Positions 1 to 11,121 of a stretch of 64,000 nt of DNA are shown here, one piece after another. The notes below the pieces were generated by a model. The model was not told the DNA's origin, made no database searches, and saw only the letters and a program-made list of their open reading frames with translations. This DNA is from Cladorrhinum sp. PSN259 (taxonomy: Eukaryota > Ascomycota > Sordariomycetes > Sordariales > Podosporaceae). Within the stretch, counting starts at the first letter, position 1. Every line of letters starts with the position of its first letter. The translations under genes and the position numbers were made by a program. Location of the stretch: NCBI GenBank assembly GCA_033725935.1, contig MU867105.1:186001-250000 (forward strand). The letters are read 5' to 3'.

Positions 1-40
1 CGGCAGCAATGGATTTCCGAAAAATACCACCGGTCCGTTG

Positions 41-608
41 TCACCATGCATTTCTGTCCCAATTCGGGTCTATTCCAATAAGCCAATTAGCATTTTTATC
101 TTACCGCAGCGTCAAACAAGTATCATGATAACTCACCCTGCACAAAAGCAGCCAACACTTTACTTCCCGTCTGCAAAAGCGGGTGTCCTACCACAATCTT
201 GAGGAATTTCTCCAGGCCCGCCCTTCTCCCCTCAATCACATCATCACTAAATCGGTTCGTGAAAACCTTTCCGGGAAGAGGTGGAATAGTGACGCGCGCG
301 GATTCCCTCTCAAGGATGTCCCGAAAGTACTCAAAGTCAGAGTATCGTCTGCGCACCATCGACTGGCGCAGCTTGAAGGCGGGAATGTTTGTCCGACAAA
401 CAATTTCGTAGTCTGTGAACATCTGGCGACCTATGCCGTGTGTACGGGGGTTGCGGACCTATCATGACAAGTACTATTAGAGGGCTGAAGAGGACGGGGA
501 AAGGGAGAGGAAATAGAGAGGGGGAGTTACTTCAATCTCCAGGAAATTCTCCGGGGGCCCATAAATCTCATCAAAACTCTGCTGCCGGGTGTCAGGAAGG
601 GACTGCAT
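41..608 (-). CDS. SNX3: Sorting nexin-3 (SNX3/Grd19), three exons
   Basis: PX-domain protein that binds PI3P on early endosomes and, in the known family, works with retromer to recycle cargo to the Golgi. Exons read on the minus strand: 608-531, 458-137 and 69-41, with introns 530-459 (gtaact...tag) and 136-70 (gtgagt...tag). The joins give 142 aa in one frame. The conserved N-terminus ([19 protein letters not shown]) runs straight into VRNPRTHG, and the last exon supplies the typical ending DPNWDRNAW. The PX core includes the basic RRRYSDFE motif (residues about 62-68) and PPLPGK (about 85-90), the expected phosphoinositide-binding elements. The frame stays open upstream to about 812 but has no ATG there, only TTG, so the ATG at 608-606 is taken as the start. 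The length matches fungal SNX3 as I remember it. Confidence 0.93.
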
Positions 609-1563
609 GATGGGCCGGTGTAGGCGCGCAGCGGCGGCCGCGACCTCGTCAGACGAGGTCGTTTTGGAGGGTGACGTCGTTTTGGTGGGCGAGGTAGGCT
701 GCGAATTCTGCTGCGAGGCTTCTGTTCCTCCTCCTACACCTCCCGCAACGGGCGTCTTACTACCGTCGTTATCGTCGTAAGAAGCCGTTTTGATCGTGTG
801 ATGCTCTCCCAAATCGGCGGGGGAGCTACGCCAAAACGTAAGTGAATTCGTGATTTAGAAAGCCAAAGAAATTGACCCCGCCCTTCGTTTTAATGCTTAT
901 CGATGGGGAAATGTGAATGCAAACTTGTTGCGAGATGAGAAATGGGCGATGCAATATTTTGTGGCTGGTTGTTATTTTGGGTAATAAGTTATGCGCAGGT
1001 CATGTGTGTGCTACTTCTAGAAATAAGAGAAAGGATGCAGACATAGGTAAAATACGAGAGAGAGCGAGGGAGAGAATTAAGGAAGGAAGCTGAATGTTCA
1101 TTGCGCCAGCTTCCCTGCTAAGGTGGGGTAACCCCTTCGACGATCTTCGGGTGCATGTCATCCATGGATTGTGGCTTTTGGCGGGGACAAATCACGGCGC
1201 TCTCCGATAACCTAACCAAACAATAGCATTCTTTTGCATGCTGTGACCACAGCTTCTTGCCCGTCATCGGGGCGCTTTGGCATTACTTCATATTTTGTGC
1301 TTCCCATGAGCATACCTTGGCAATAAACTTACAACTCCTTCAAAAAGAGGAATCCCTTTTGAACTCCTGCCAAAATATACATGCCTTGCTTTGCTGCTGC
1401 AAATAATCGACACATTAGACTGATTCTTGATACGAGAGAAAAAGCTTCAAAAACGGCCAGTACACAGCTTTCTCATCCCTCAGCCCCTAAATAAACCGAC
1501 ATTATGACCGAATCCTGATGCCCAAACGCCACGTTTAAACCCGTTTGATCAAAGAAATGCCCA
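609..1563. other. Gene-free interval between SF3A1 and SNX3
   Basis: This 955-bp stretch lies upstream of the SNX3 start and downstream of the SF3A1 stop, both on the minus strand, so it should contain the SF3A1 3' end and the SNX3 promoter and leader. The SNX3 frame is free of stops back to about 812, but that extension is low-complexity (Ser, Thr, Pro, Ala) and has no ATG. I see no other gene in it. Confidence 0.6.
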
Positions 1564-3239
1564 TCAACTCTTATCGGCAAACTTCTGGTGAATAGCCCGA
1601 ATCTGCTCATCCAGGTTGATGTTCTGCATTTGGTTCATATATGCAGCGTTTGTGCCATCTAGGTGGCCATCGAAAGCGTTCAGCGCAATCTTTTTCCTCC
1701 TCGCCTCTTCTTCCTCAGAAACCGCTTGGCCAGTGACACCATCGAATAGGTCACTTCGCTGGCTAGCCAGTCGCTTGAGGTTGTTGGCCACATCTACAGT
1801 GGACAGATTTGTTGTAGCGTATCTGGCATCTGCCTTTGCTTTCTGTTCCTTCCATCTTGGATCAAGTAGTTCAACTGATAAATGATTAGCTAGTGCGTCA
1901 CATGAATAAACAGTGATTACGTACTTCTCATATGGTCGTCCATCTCGTTAAGGGGGATTTGCTGTTTGCAGTTCGGGCACATGGCCGTTTGTACCTTGTT
2001 GGCCGCTCTTTGGGCCGCACGAGGAACATAATTCTCCTTGATCTTCATCGGAGCTGGACCGCCACGAGCCCCGGCCTGCACCTGTTGTATGCGCAGCCGT
2101 TCTTGTTCAGCCTCCCGTATCCGCTGTGCTTCTTCTTCTGTTTCGGTGGATATCCCGCGGCCTATCGAGGCATGTGAGTTGTACGATGGGGCCGATGGCA
2201 TGTGCGTGACATTGTAAGTCGGCGCAGGTTGTTGAGATGGCTGAGTGGCGGGTGCTCGGACACTATCTGCTCGTGGGGGATAAGCATTGTAGCTGGTCTC
2301 TTCGAATGGGAATGCTTCTTCAATGCGGAGGCTGGAGCTGATTGACATCTTGTTCTTTTCTTCAAGCGAGGCATATTGAAGATCGTTGAGCGTAGTTGGG
2401 GGTGGCAAGTTGGCCTGGTCGTCGGAATCGGTAAAAACGATGGTCTCAACAACAACAAAGTCGTTCCAGTCAATGCGGGCATATTCCTCCTTCTTCTGCT
2501 CTTCCTTCTCTTCTTGTTTAGCCTTTTCTTCTTCCTGCCACTTGGCATACTCTACTCTCTGCTTCGCGCGCTCCAGGACAAGATACTTATCGGACGCGTG
2601 TCGACGGAGCTCCTCGATGCGCTCCTGGCGAACTTTTGTTCCCTCGCCGTCGACGCCGCTTTCACGAACGAGGATCGAGTACTGGTCAACAAGACTCTGG
2701 AAAAAGTTGTGGAATGTATGGTTGGGCATGAGGAACTGGAACTGAGGGTTGCTGGCCTCACGCTGGGCAAGCTGCGTCATGAAGGAGCGCCCGTTCTTTG
2801 CGACGAACAAGGCAGTTAGTCGCACAATCTCCAAATCTTTCTGGCTCATGCGAGGCATACGGGCTGAGAATTGGAAGTCGGGCGGCTTGGGCGGGCCCTT
2901 TGGCGCCTCCTCCTTGGGAACCTGCGCAGCTTCCCCGACGCGACCGGCGGCGACGGCGGTGCCACGGCCATTCTTTATCTCTTCTTTTCGCCATTCGTAG
3001 TAGGCATTGTATGGATCTGAGCTGGTCATCAGGAAGCTGAATTTAGGATTCTTTCCATGGTTGTCGCGGATTCGCTGTTCGAGGCCGAGGCCACCGCGCA
3101 TAACGTAGCCGGCCGTTTTCTCGATCGCTTCGCGGATTTCGCCTGGCGGAGGGATGATGACTCCGGGCGGCGGCTTGATGTGGTCGAGCGAGGCCGCAGC
3201 TGCCGCGCCGGCAGAATCCCCGTTCGTTGTAACAGCCAT
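1564..3239 (-). CDS. Splicing factor 3A subunit 1 (SF3A1/Prp21), two exons
   Basis: Component of the U2 snRNP SF3a complex, needed for pre-spliceosome assembly. Exons 3239-1925 and 1874-1564 are joined across a 50-bp intron (gtacgt...cag), giving 541 aa. Two SURP modules are visible: the first around residues 35-95 (EIREAIEKTAGYVMRGG through YNAYYEWRKEEI), the second around 140-195 (LEIVRLTALFVAKNGRSF through FFQSLVDQYSILV). A charged Lys/Glu-rich middle follows, then a CPNCKQQI motif leading into HMRIELLDPRW, a block shared with SF3A1 homologues that is made only by the splice. The protein ends shortly after EQIRAIHQKF and lacks the C-terminal ubiquitin-like domain of the human protein. The frame continues upstream to 3311 as a His-rich run encoded by a trinucleotide repeat, but its first codon is TTG, so the ATG at 3239 is preferred. 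It is divergent from PMT1. Confidence 0.93.
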
Positions 3240-4218
3240 GGTTGAATGCTGTCGGAAGTGTTGGTGGTGATGATGATGATGATGATGAAGATGGGGGTTA
3301 GAATAACTCAATTCAGCCTGCCTGCCGAAACATTTGATCGAGGCTAGCCGTCGGCGGCTGGTGGTTCTTGGTCCGTGCGTCTATCAGATCGATTTTATCA
3401 TTTTCACGGCAACAAGCGAACGATCCTGGAACCTTTCAGGCTTTCAGCTGCGTGCAATGGTATCCGTAATTTTACCCCATGTTTCCACCACCACTTCGAG
3501 ATTCCTAAGCTTCTAGAGGTTCGATAACAATAATTGGCATCCAAGTTCCAATGGAGATGGTTCGTCACACATATACCTTATCTGCAAAAGTCCAATATCT
3601 GAAATAATGAAACCCTGAATAACTGGACGCGTCGGAAAATAATTTAACAAATCGTCCACCACTTTGAGAATGCAGCCAATAAAATGGCACCATCGAGCCT
3701 GACATCTGGCATCCCCACCCAAATACGGCCGTTTTTAGACAGGCTGCCGTGTTCGCAGGGGTTGAGGCCACTTAAGCTACAATTGAATTTATGGAACCTG
3801 GGACGGCTTGCCGGGGCACTTGGCGCACTTCCAGAGCTCAATCCGACTGCAACCCCCTTTTGTCCAGTCTTCTTCAGCCCCGAAGTTGAATCCAGGAGCG
3901 TCGTCAGACTGGTTGGGTCATTTTTCTTTCTTCCCCTCGTCCTGCCCGTCTGTTCGCGTTTTTCAACAACCCGCGCCTTTTTTTGCAGCGGTTGTTGCTT
4001 GTTGCTTCTGCTGCTGCATCGTCGATTCTTCAGCTGTTTGTAAAACTGGGGCATTCGATGATAGCCTTGTAATGAACTTTCTCCTTCTCGACTCTCGTTA
4101 AACTCTTAGTTCCGATCGACATCATCCCATCAAAGCCCACGGGCAGCTCTGCCTCTTCCACTACCCCCCTCCGCTTTATTCGATAACAATCTACCTGTGT
4201 TGCTAAACATCACACGCA
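3240..4218. promoter_or_regulatory. Divergent promoter region SF3A1 / PMT1
   Basis: This 980-bp interval separates two start codons facing away from each other. Near the SF3A1 side (about 3267-3288) there is a GAT/TGA trinucleotide repeat. Near the PMT1 side there are C/T-rich tracts (about 3920-4020), a common feature of fungal promoters and leaders. Two short upstream ORFs precede PMT1: 4058-4072 (5 codons with stop) and 4072-4101 (10 codons with stop). No clear TATA box was found. Confidence 0.5.
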
Positions 4219-7200
4219 ATGGCTCGAGTAGCGGCTGAGAAGCCGCCGGCTCAGCGCACCCCATCGCCAGCCAAATCGAAGCAGTCCAAGGCCGCATCGA
4301 AGCGAAAAGACGACTACAGCTCGGAAGGCGTCGAGGACAATGATGTCTTCCTTCTGTCCGGCTCAGACTTCCAACTGCTGTTGGGCCTCACCTTCCTATC
4401 CGCTGCTGTACGACTATTCCGCATCTACCAGCCCACGAGTGTCGTCTTTGACGAGGTTCAGTACGTTCCCAGCGACTATCCCCATTAACTTGTTGCATGC
4501 AAAGGCTAACCAAACTATCGCAACAGCTTCGGCGGCTTCGCTTCAAAGTACATCAAGGGCAGATTCTTCATGGATGTCCACCCCCCGCTGGCTAAGCTTA
4601 TGATCACCCTTTTCGGCTACCTCGCTGGTTTCGATGGAGACTTCGACTTCAAGGACATTGGCAAGGACTACCTCGAGCCCGGCGTTCCATATGTTGCTAT
4701 GCGTCTTTTCCCCGCCATCTGCGGTATCCTTCTCGCTCCTACCATGTTCCTGACTCTCAAGGCTACCGGTTGCCGCACCTTCACGGCAGCCCTTGGTGCT
4801 GGCCTGATCATATTTGGTTCGTCTTTACATCTATCTTACAGCCCAATACCCAATGCGAACCGTAGCTAACCACTTTCTCCAACAGAGAATGGTCTTCTTA
4901 CCCAAGCGCGCCTCATTCTGCTCGACTCCCCGCTCATGATCGGAACTGCTTTCACTGCCCTTGCATTCACATCCTTCACCAACCAGCAGGAGCTTGGCCC
5001 CTCGCGGGCTTTCACCCCTAGCTGGTGGTTCTGGCTCGCCATGACCGGTCTTGGTCTGGGCATCACTGTCAGCATCAAGTGGGTGGGCCTGTTCACCATC
5101 GCCTGGGTTGGCAGCTTGACATTGGTTCAGCTTTGGGTTATGCTTGGCGATTACAAGAACGTTTCCGTTCGCACCTTTTCCAAGCATTTCCTGGCCCGCG
5201 TTTTCTGCCTCATCGTTATTCCTCTGACCTTCTACATGGCCATGTTTGGCATCCACTTCCTCTGCCTGACTAACCCTGGCGAGGGAGATGGCTTCATGAG
5301 CTCCGAGTTCCAGTCTACACTTAACTCCAAGGGCATGCAGGATGTTCCCGCGGATGTCCTCATGGGCAGCAAGGTCTCCATCAGACACGTCAACACACAG
5401 GGTGGCTACCTCCACTCTCATCCCCTGATGTATCCCACCGGATCCAAGCAGCAGCAGATCACCCTGTATCCCCACAAGGATGACAATAACCTTTGGCTCC
5501 TCGAGAATCAGACCCAGCCTCTCGGTGCCGACGGTCAGCCCATCAATGGAACCAATGCTTGGTACAATCTCCCTGATATTCCGTATATCCAGAACGGTGC
5601 CATCCTTCGTCTCTACCACTCTCCTACCCACCGCCGCCTCCACTCCCACGATGTCCGCCCTCCCGTTACTGAGGCTGAATGGCAGAATGAGGTTTCTGCT
5701 TATGGATACGAGGGCTTCGATGGAGATGCCAATGACTTCTTCCGTGTAGAGATTGTCAAGAAGCAGTCCAAGTCCGGTGTCGCTCAGCAACGTGTCCGCA
5801 CCATCGACACCAAGTTCAGGCTGGTTCATGTCATGACTGGTTGCGTTCTGTTCTCCCACAAAGTCAAGCTTCCCGACTGGGCTTCCGAGCAGCAAGAGGT
5901 CACTTGCGCCCGTGGCGGTACTCTGCCGAACTCTGTCTGGTATATTGAGTCCAATGAGCACCCTATGCTTGGCCCTGATGCCGAGAAGGTCAATTATGCC
6001 AACCCCGGCTTCTTTGGCAAGTTCTGGGAGCTTCAGAAGGTCATGTGGAAGACAAATGCCGGCCTTGTTGAGTCTCACGCCTGGGATTCTCGTCCCGAAT
6101 CCTGGCCCATCCTTCGTCGCGGCATTAACTTTTGGGGCAAGCAGCACCGGCAGATCTACCTTATCGGCAACCCCCTTGTCTGGTGGAGCGCCACTGCCGC
6201 GGTCGTCATTTATGCCGTTTTCAAGGGTCTGGCTGTTCTCAGGTGGCAGCGCAGCTTCAACGATTACGCCAGCCCTGTTTTCAAGCGGTTCGATTACGAG
6301 ATTGGTACCTCTGTTCTTGGATGGGCTCTCCACTACTTCCCTTTTTACATCATGCAGCGTCAGCTTTTCCTCCACCACTATTTCCCGGCTTTGTACTTTT
6401 CCATTATCGCTTTCTGTCAGATCTACGACTTCGTCGTCGCACGAATTTCGCTCCTTGGCCTAAAGCAACATCCTCTCGTCGGCAAGGCTGGCGCCGTTGC
6501 TTTCCTCGCTCTGTCAGCTGTCGTCTTTTGCCTCTATTCTCCTCTCGCTTATGGCAATGCCTGGACCAAGCCCGAGTGCAAGCGCGTCAAGCTTTTCTCC
6601 ACTTGGGACTGGGACTGCAATACTTTCTTGGACACCGTAAGTACAAACTCTTCCATTAACACAATTCCAGAGAGGAAGTTGCCTGCGCGGGCTTAGCAGA
6701 ACAAAACCATGTATGAGTTACGAACTACGAATGGGTGAAAGTTTGGAATTGCCTTGGCGGGCACATAGATATACACATATACGAATTTTTACGATTATGA
6801 ATTGGTGACTAACATCCCAAACAGTATGAGGCATACAGCTCCCTTCCTTCGACATCCGCGGCGGCAGTCCAGACGCCTGCCGCCTCAGTCCCAGCCCCCA
6901 ATGCTCAGGTACCTGTAGCAGACGGCGAGAAGGCCCAAGTTCCTATTGTCAACGAGCAAGCTGAACAGCCAAAGGAGCAGGTCTCAGGAGCGCCTGTTGC
7001 CCCTGGCCAGCCCATTGTTCACACGGAAGAGCGTGTTGAGTACAGAGACCAAGACGGCAACCTCCTTGATGAGGAGCAGGTCAAGGCACTTGAGGGCAAG
7101 GTTGAGTTCAAAACTCGCTACGAAACCCGCACTCGCGTTATTGATGCTGAAGGCAATGAATTGGTTCCCCCTGTGGCCGAGGAGCTTCCGGTGGCCCCTC

Positions 7201-7364
7201 CTCACCCTGATGTTGAGGGTGTCGATCGCGAAACCAAGCTCGTGGCTGATGACTCTATTCCCGTTGCTGAGAAGAGCGTCGAAGGTCAAAAGGAGGCCGA
7301 GGAGAAGGTTCCCAAGCCTGCGAGCGAGAGCAACGAGGCAACTGTCAAAAAGGATGAACTGTGA
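4219..7364 (+). CDS. PMT1: Protein O-mannosyltransferase, PMT1 subfamily, four exons
   Basis: ER membrane enzyme that transfers mannose from dolichyl-phosphate-mannose to Ser/Thr of secretory proteins. Exons 4219-4460, 4527-4816, 4886-6636 and 6825-7364 join in frame to give 940 aa. The catalytic acidic pair is in VVFDEVHFGGFASKY (D78, E79), and the His is created across the first intron. Several membrane segments precede a MIR region (about residues 335-530) with GGYLHSH, QQQITLYPHKD, RLHSHD and YGYEGFDGDAND, and more membrane segments follow. These blocks and the tail motif YRDQDGNLLDEEQVKALEG match yeast Pmt1 rather than Pmt2 or Pmt4. The last exon is a Pro/Ala/Glu-rich tail ending in KKDEL, a canonical ER-retrieval signal. 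The fourth exon is separated by the longest intron (188 bp). If that intron is kept, translation ends at 6696 and the tail is lost. Confidence 0.95.
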
Positions 7365-9840
7365 ATTGGACAGTTGTCTGGTGGAAAGTTTATGATCTAG
7401 CATCCCGCATCTCTGCCACTTCTTTGCACTTTGACCATCCTTGGCTGTACAGTCACACCCGCCTATCAAATCTGGCTAGCGGCAGCACCTTTCATCTTCT
7501 CATCTTGTACCACCACCACTTCATTCTCTTTGAGTAGGGTATCTAATGACAGGAAGCAAAACGAAGAAAACAACGCACAAGAAATCTTTTGGACTTGATG
7601 ATTAAAGGAAAGGGCGGAGGTTTAGAGAGGAGTCAAGGGGAATGGTTAAAAGGGTTTTCTCTTGGGCTTGCAAAACGGAAATTAACAAGGGGGTGGTTGT
7701 CTTTGTTTCCTCTGTGTTTCCTGTTCAACTATTTTTTGTTGTTGGCGAGATGATCTTTGTGGATCTGGGGGATCTTGACTGTGTTGATGTGTGTGGTCAA
7801 ACAACAAAACACAGTAAAAACATGTATCACGGGGAGGAGTTTGGTGGGATGAAACGCTGGTGACTACTCATACTACTATTTAAACTCTAACTAACTAGTT
7901 TATTCTGCACACAGCTAGAATATTATTTTCCTTGGGTCGTTTCTTGAAATCAAACCTTTTTCTTGAATCTCGGTGTGTATCCGGCTGTATGTGACTTTAG
8001 TTATTCTGTGTTAGGATGTCACGGCACCAGTGTTGATTGTGGGTTTCCAGGTTGTGAGGGCGGGGAGGGGTTTGGAGTGACATGACTGACAATCTGTTGG
8101 AGATGAGGTATACGTCTAGCGTGTCGGTCTCGGTTACGTTGTTACATTTTATTTTTCTCATTGGAGCATTATGTGGTTGCATGTATAACGAGTTGCAGGT
8201 CGAGAAGGTCATTACATCACAAGGTCCCGCATAAGTGATATATCTGCAAGATCATTTTCATATACGCGATGCCCAACACGAAATCTTATTGAACTGAACA
8301 TACAGCGAACAATGCCTGATACCTTCGATAGGGTTATAGTGAGAGTTACGACACGACTTGTTTGTTGCTTGTCAGCACTTTTTCTCTGAGCACCTTCACA
8401 GCTACTACCTTCATAATTATATGACTATAAACTCGACCACCGTCATTCTTAGTTCTATCTTATCATAACGCTGTCTAGTCATCTACACGGACGGCCATCA
8501 TTTAAAAGGATGGTAGAGTCTCTACCTATCTAGAAATGATCTCGGTTTTTTTGGGTTTTTACAAAATATATTATAAAATACTGAGCCAGGGCGTGGAACT
8601 ACCAATCACTGACATCATATTGATAGCTCAACTTATTTATGTCAGTCCATTTCCAGATTCCTTCTGTGAGCCGCATTCTTCACTCACTCGTTCCCCTTAG
8701 ACTTTTACTTGACCCTTTTTCTTTTTTATATCATCTTCTTTTCAGCTGCGCCTTCAACTCTCATGAGGTTACCCGTCACAATAATATTACTCCAATGACA
8801 TGAAGAAACCGTTGAACCCTACCTATCCTAAAAAAAAATATCCAGTCTGCGTTACGTTGTCATCATCTGTAGTTCCAGATTGCTAAACGAACTTGTATTC
8901 CGTCGTTTCTACGGTTATTTCGACACCGCATATCTTTGCGACCCAAGTTTACCACCAGACAACCCTTTACAAAAGAAAAAAACTGTTCATTCTCTACCTA
9001 TCACAGACCTCCTCCGCACCTACAAATTCTTTTGTATTTCTAGATGTAACTCTCATCACAGCGGTGGAATTGTTTAAAAAAAGTAAAGAAAAAAAGAGCT
9101 ACTCAATAAGCCCGCTTTTAATTCTTCAACCTAGACTGTCTTCAAACCAATACCCGACCTACAATGAAAGGAAGGAAACAGATATATCCGCTAGTTTTTA
9201 CTTGAGCCCTCAACTCCATCTTGAAGAAGATGGAGTCCTGCTACCCCCATAACTGAATCGAAAGCTCATGCACCCGCTTACTATGAGTTCCAAAAACACA
9301 AAACCATCCGCCATTGCTCGTCATCCTCTACACCACCCATGGATGATCCTGTGTTTCCTATCCCCCCCCCCCCCCCCCTGCCAACAAACTCACCTTGACT
9401 AATCTTTATGTATATCTTTCTGAATCAGCAGAAAAAAGAACAGCACCCCTCTTCTCGGACTAAATCCTTTGCAAACACAATCAATTTCGAGTCAACGGAT
9501 GCGTTTGTCCTTCAACCAAGTCAAGAACTCTTTATTGGAGCGCATACGCCGTTCTCGTTTGTAGTATACCTTTTCCTTCAAGATCCGTCTCGGCCAGGAC
9601 ATGACTGAGGGAAGTACCTCCATCTGGGAATCGATTCCGCCGTCTAGATTCAGAGGCAGGTCAGTGTTTTGCACCAACTGGTGAGTTATAGGTACTTGGG
9701 CGGCCTCATCGGACCGATCATTACCTGCAGCACCACCTGGGGCGGGGTTTCCTTGACCTTGTTGCTCGATCGGGGCAGTATGCTAGAGCGCACAACAAGC
9801 AGTCAGCAAGGCAAATCCGCCGGTCTATTCAGTCAGGGAG
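7365..9840. other. Convergent intergenic region after PMT1
   Basis: This 2.5-kb interval lies between the stop codons of two convergent genes. It is rich in A/T- and pyrimidine-rich low-complexity DNA and contains a 17-C homopolymer at 9362-9378. The open frames (for example 8893-9252) have no ATG context or family resemblance. I see no gene here; it should hold the two 3' UTRs. Confidence 0.55.
9362..9378. repeat. Poly(C) tract, 17 bases
   Basis: An uninterrupted run of 17 C residues in the convergent intergenic region downstream of PMT1. Homopolymers of this length are unstable and error-prone in sequencing, so the exact length is uncertain. Confidence 0.9.
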
Positions 9841-11121
9841 TCAGAGAAAAGAGAGACATGCTTCGTGTCTGTCCTTTAGATCTGCGCATAGTCTAAGTCT
9901 CCTTTCTCTTTCCTCAGAATCCGTAGTTTCTGGTAAATAGTCAAGAGGCCAGGCGAGTGTCGAATCCAAGGGCGGCAATTTATGGAGAAACGCCGCCTTC
10001 ATGTTGTCGGAGAAATACAGCCAGGACGGATTGGTATCTGATTTGTCAAGCAATTGTCGCCGCCCTGCTTCTACAAAGAAATAAACCTCGCGGTGAAAGC
10101 ATGAGGGATAGAAAGCATCAGTGATGAACTTGAGGTCGTATAGGTGAGGCCAGAGTAAGCCATCTCCGTGTTTAGACCTGCTATTGTAGTCTTGCAAATC
10201 ATGTACCACAAAAATCTTTCGGTAGTCCTTGTCCTCCAACCACGGTTCGTCGTTGACCTCGTGGAGTCTGAGTCTGGCCATGGCCTGCTCAATAAGGTGA
10301 AAATGCCAGCCTAGCACGGTCTGTCCGTTGTTGTGTGCAAACACCTTTTTCAAATTATTGGATAGGCCCCATTTATACCATATGACGGGGATGACTGGCC
10401 TTGAGCGGTATTGACTCTCAGAATTATCCTTGCGGCCTCTGTGAACTGTGATGTAGGCAAGGTTTTGAAAACATGGAGGAAATCGAAACCCATTGTTGTA
10501 GCTCGTATTATTGTTCATTCTGCGGTGCCACCAAAGAGCTTCCTCCAGCATCTGCCCCATGACATCCAGCTTGCCGTCTGCCGCCCACCAAAATTTCCTC
10601 AAAACATGTCTCGTGGGCATATCCCCTGGCAGAATCTGAGCATTGTCAGCTATCGTCGCGAGATCAATATTCCATATTCTGTTCTAGTAATGGCACTTGT
10701 CTCTGACGATGCGACTTAGTTCGTATTCCATCCAGTCGAGCGGATACCAAGTTCCTTGAGCTAGGGGTGCGTTTAAGTTCTTGTAGTTGAGTGTGAAAGA
10801 GACTTGTTCCCCGTTCCACTCTGCTTGCTGTGTCCAATTCTCTGGTGGAGTAATCGTGACATCGACCTCGTCCTTGACCTCGTTGCCATAATCGTCTTGC
10901 TCGTCCACACTGGTGGTTTCAGCGGTAGCTCCAGCCGAAGAACCAGCGGGGGCAGAAGAGGATACAATGTCTGGTGATGATGACACGATGATTGTTGGTG
11001 ATGATCCGACGGCGGGGGATTGTGTAGGAGGGATTGGAGTAGATGCGGTACGGGGTGGCCCTCGAGGGGGAAGACCGTTGCCCGCCTTTCCCTTGCTGGA
11101 TAATGAACGAAGGCGGTTCAT
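9841..11121 (-). CDS. Unrecognised fungal protein, two exons
   Basis: I do not recognise the family. Exon 1 runs from an ATG at 11121 to about 10700. It starts with a basic, Ser/Pro/Thr-rich and probably disordered N-terminus (MNRLRSLSSKGKAGNGLPPR), then an acidic linker, then a folded-looking block (ITPPENWTQQAEWNGEQVSF, GTWYPLDWMEYELSRI). Exon 2 ends at the stop 9843-9841 and is rich in Trp, His and Tyr (KFWWAADGKLD, WHFHLIEQAMARLRLHEVND, HGDGLLWPHLYDLKF). No signal peptide or membrane segment is visible. The junction is ambiguous. Donor gtcaga at 10707 with acceptor ctcag ending at 10636 gives 402 aa; donor gtgcca at 10696 with acceptor cacgag ending at 10610 gives 397 aa. The long uninterrupted frames and balanced composition argue that it is real. 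It is divergent from the ASH1-like gene. Confidence 0.7.

Noticed and set aside
3240..3311. His-rich N-terminal extension of SF3A1
   Set aside because: Its first codon is TTG and the His run comes from a trinucleotide repeat; the ATG at 3239 is the natural start.
4831..6378. 515-codon minus-strand open frame
   Set aside because: It lies antisense to PMT1 exon 3, whose plus-strand product is a clear mannosyltransferase; the antisense frame is a shadow of its codon bias.
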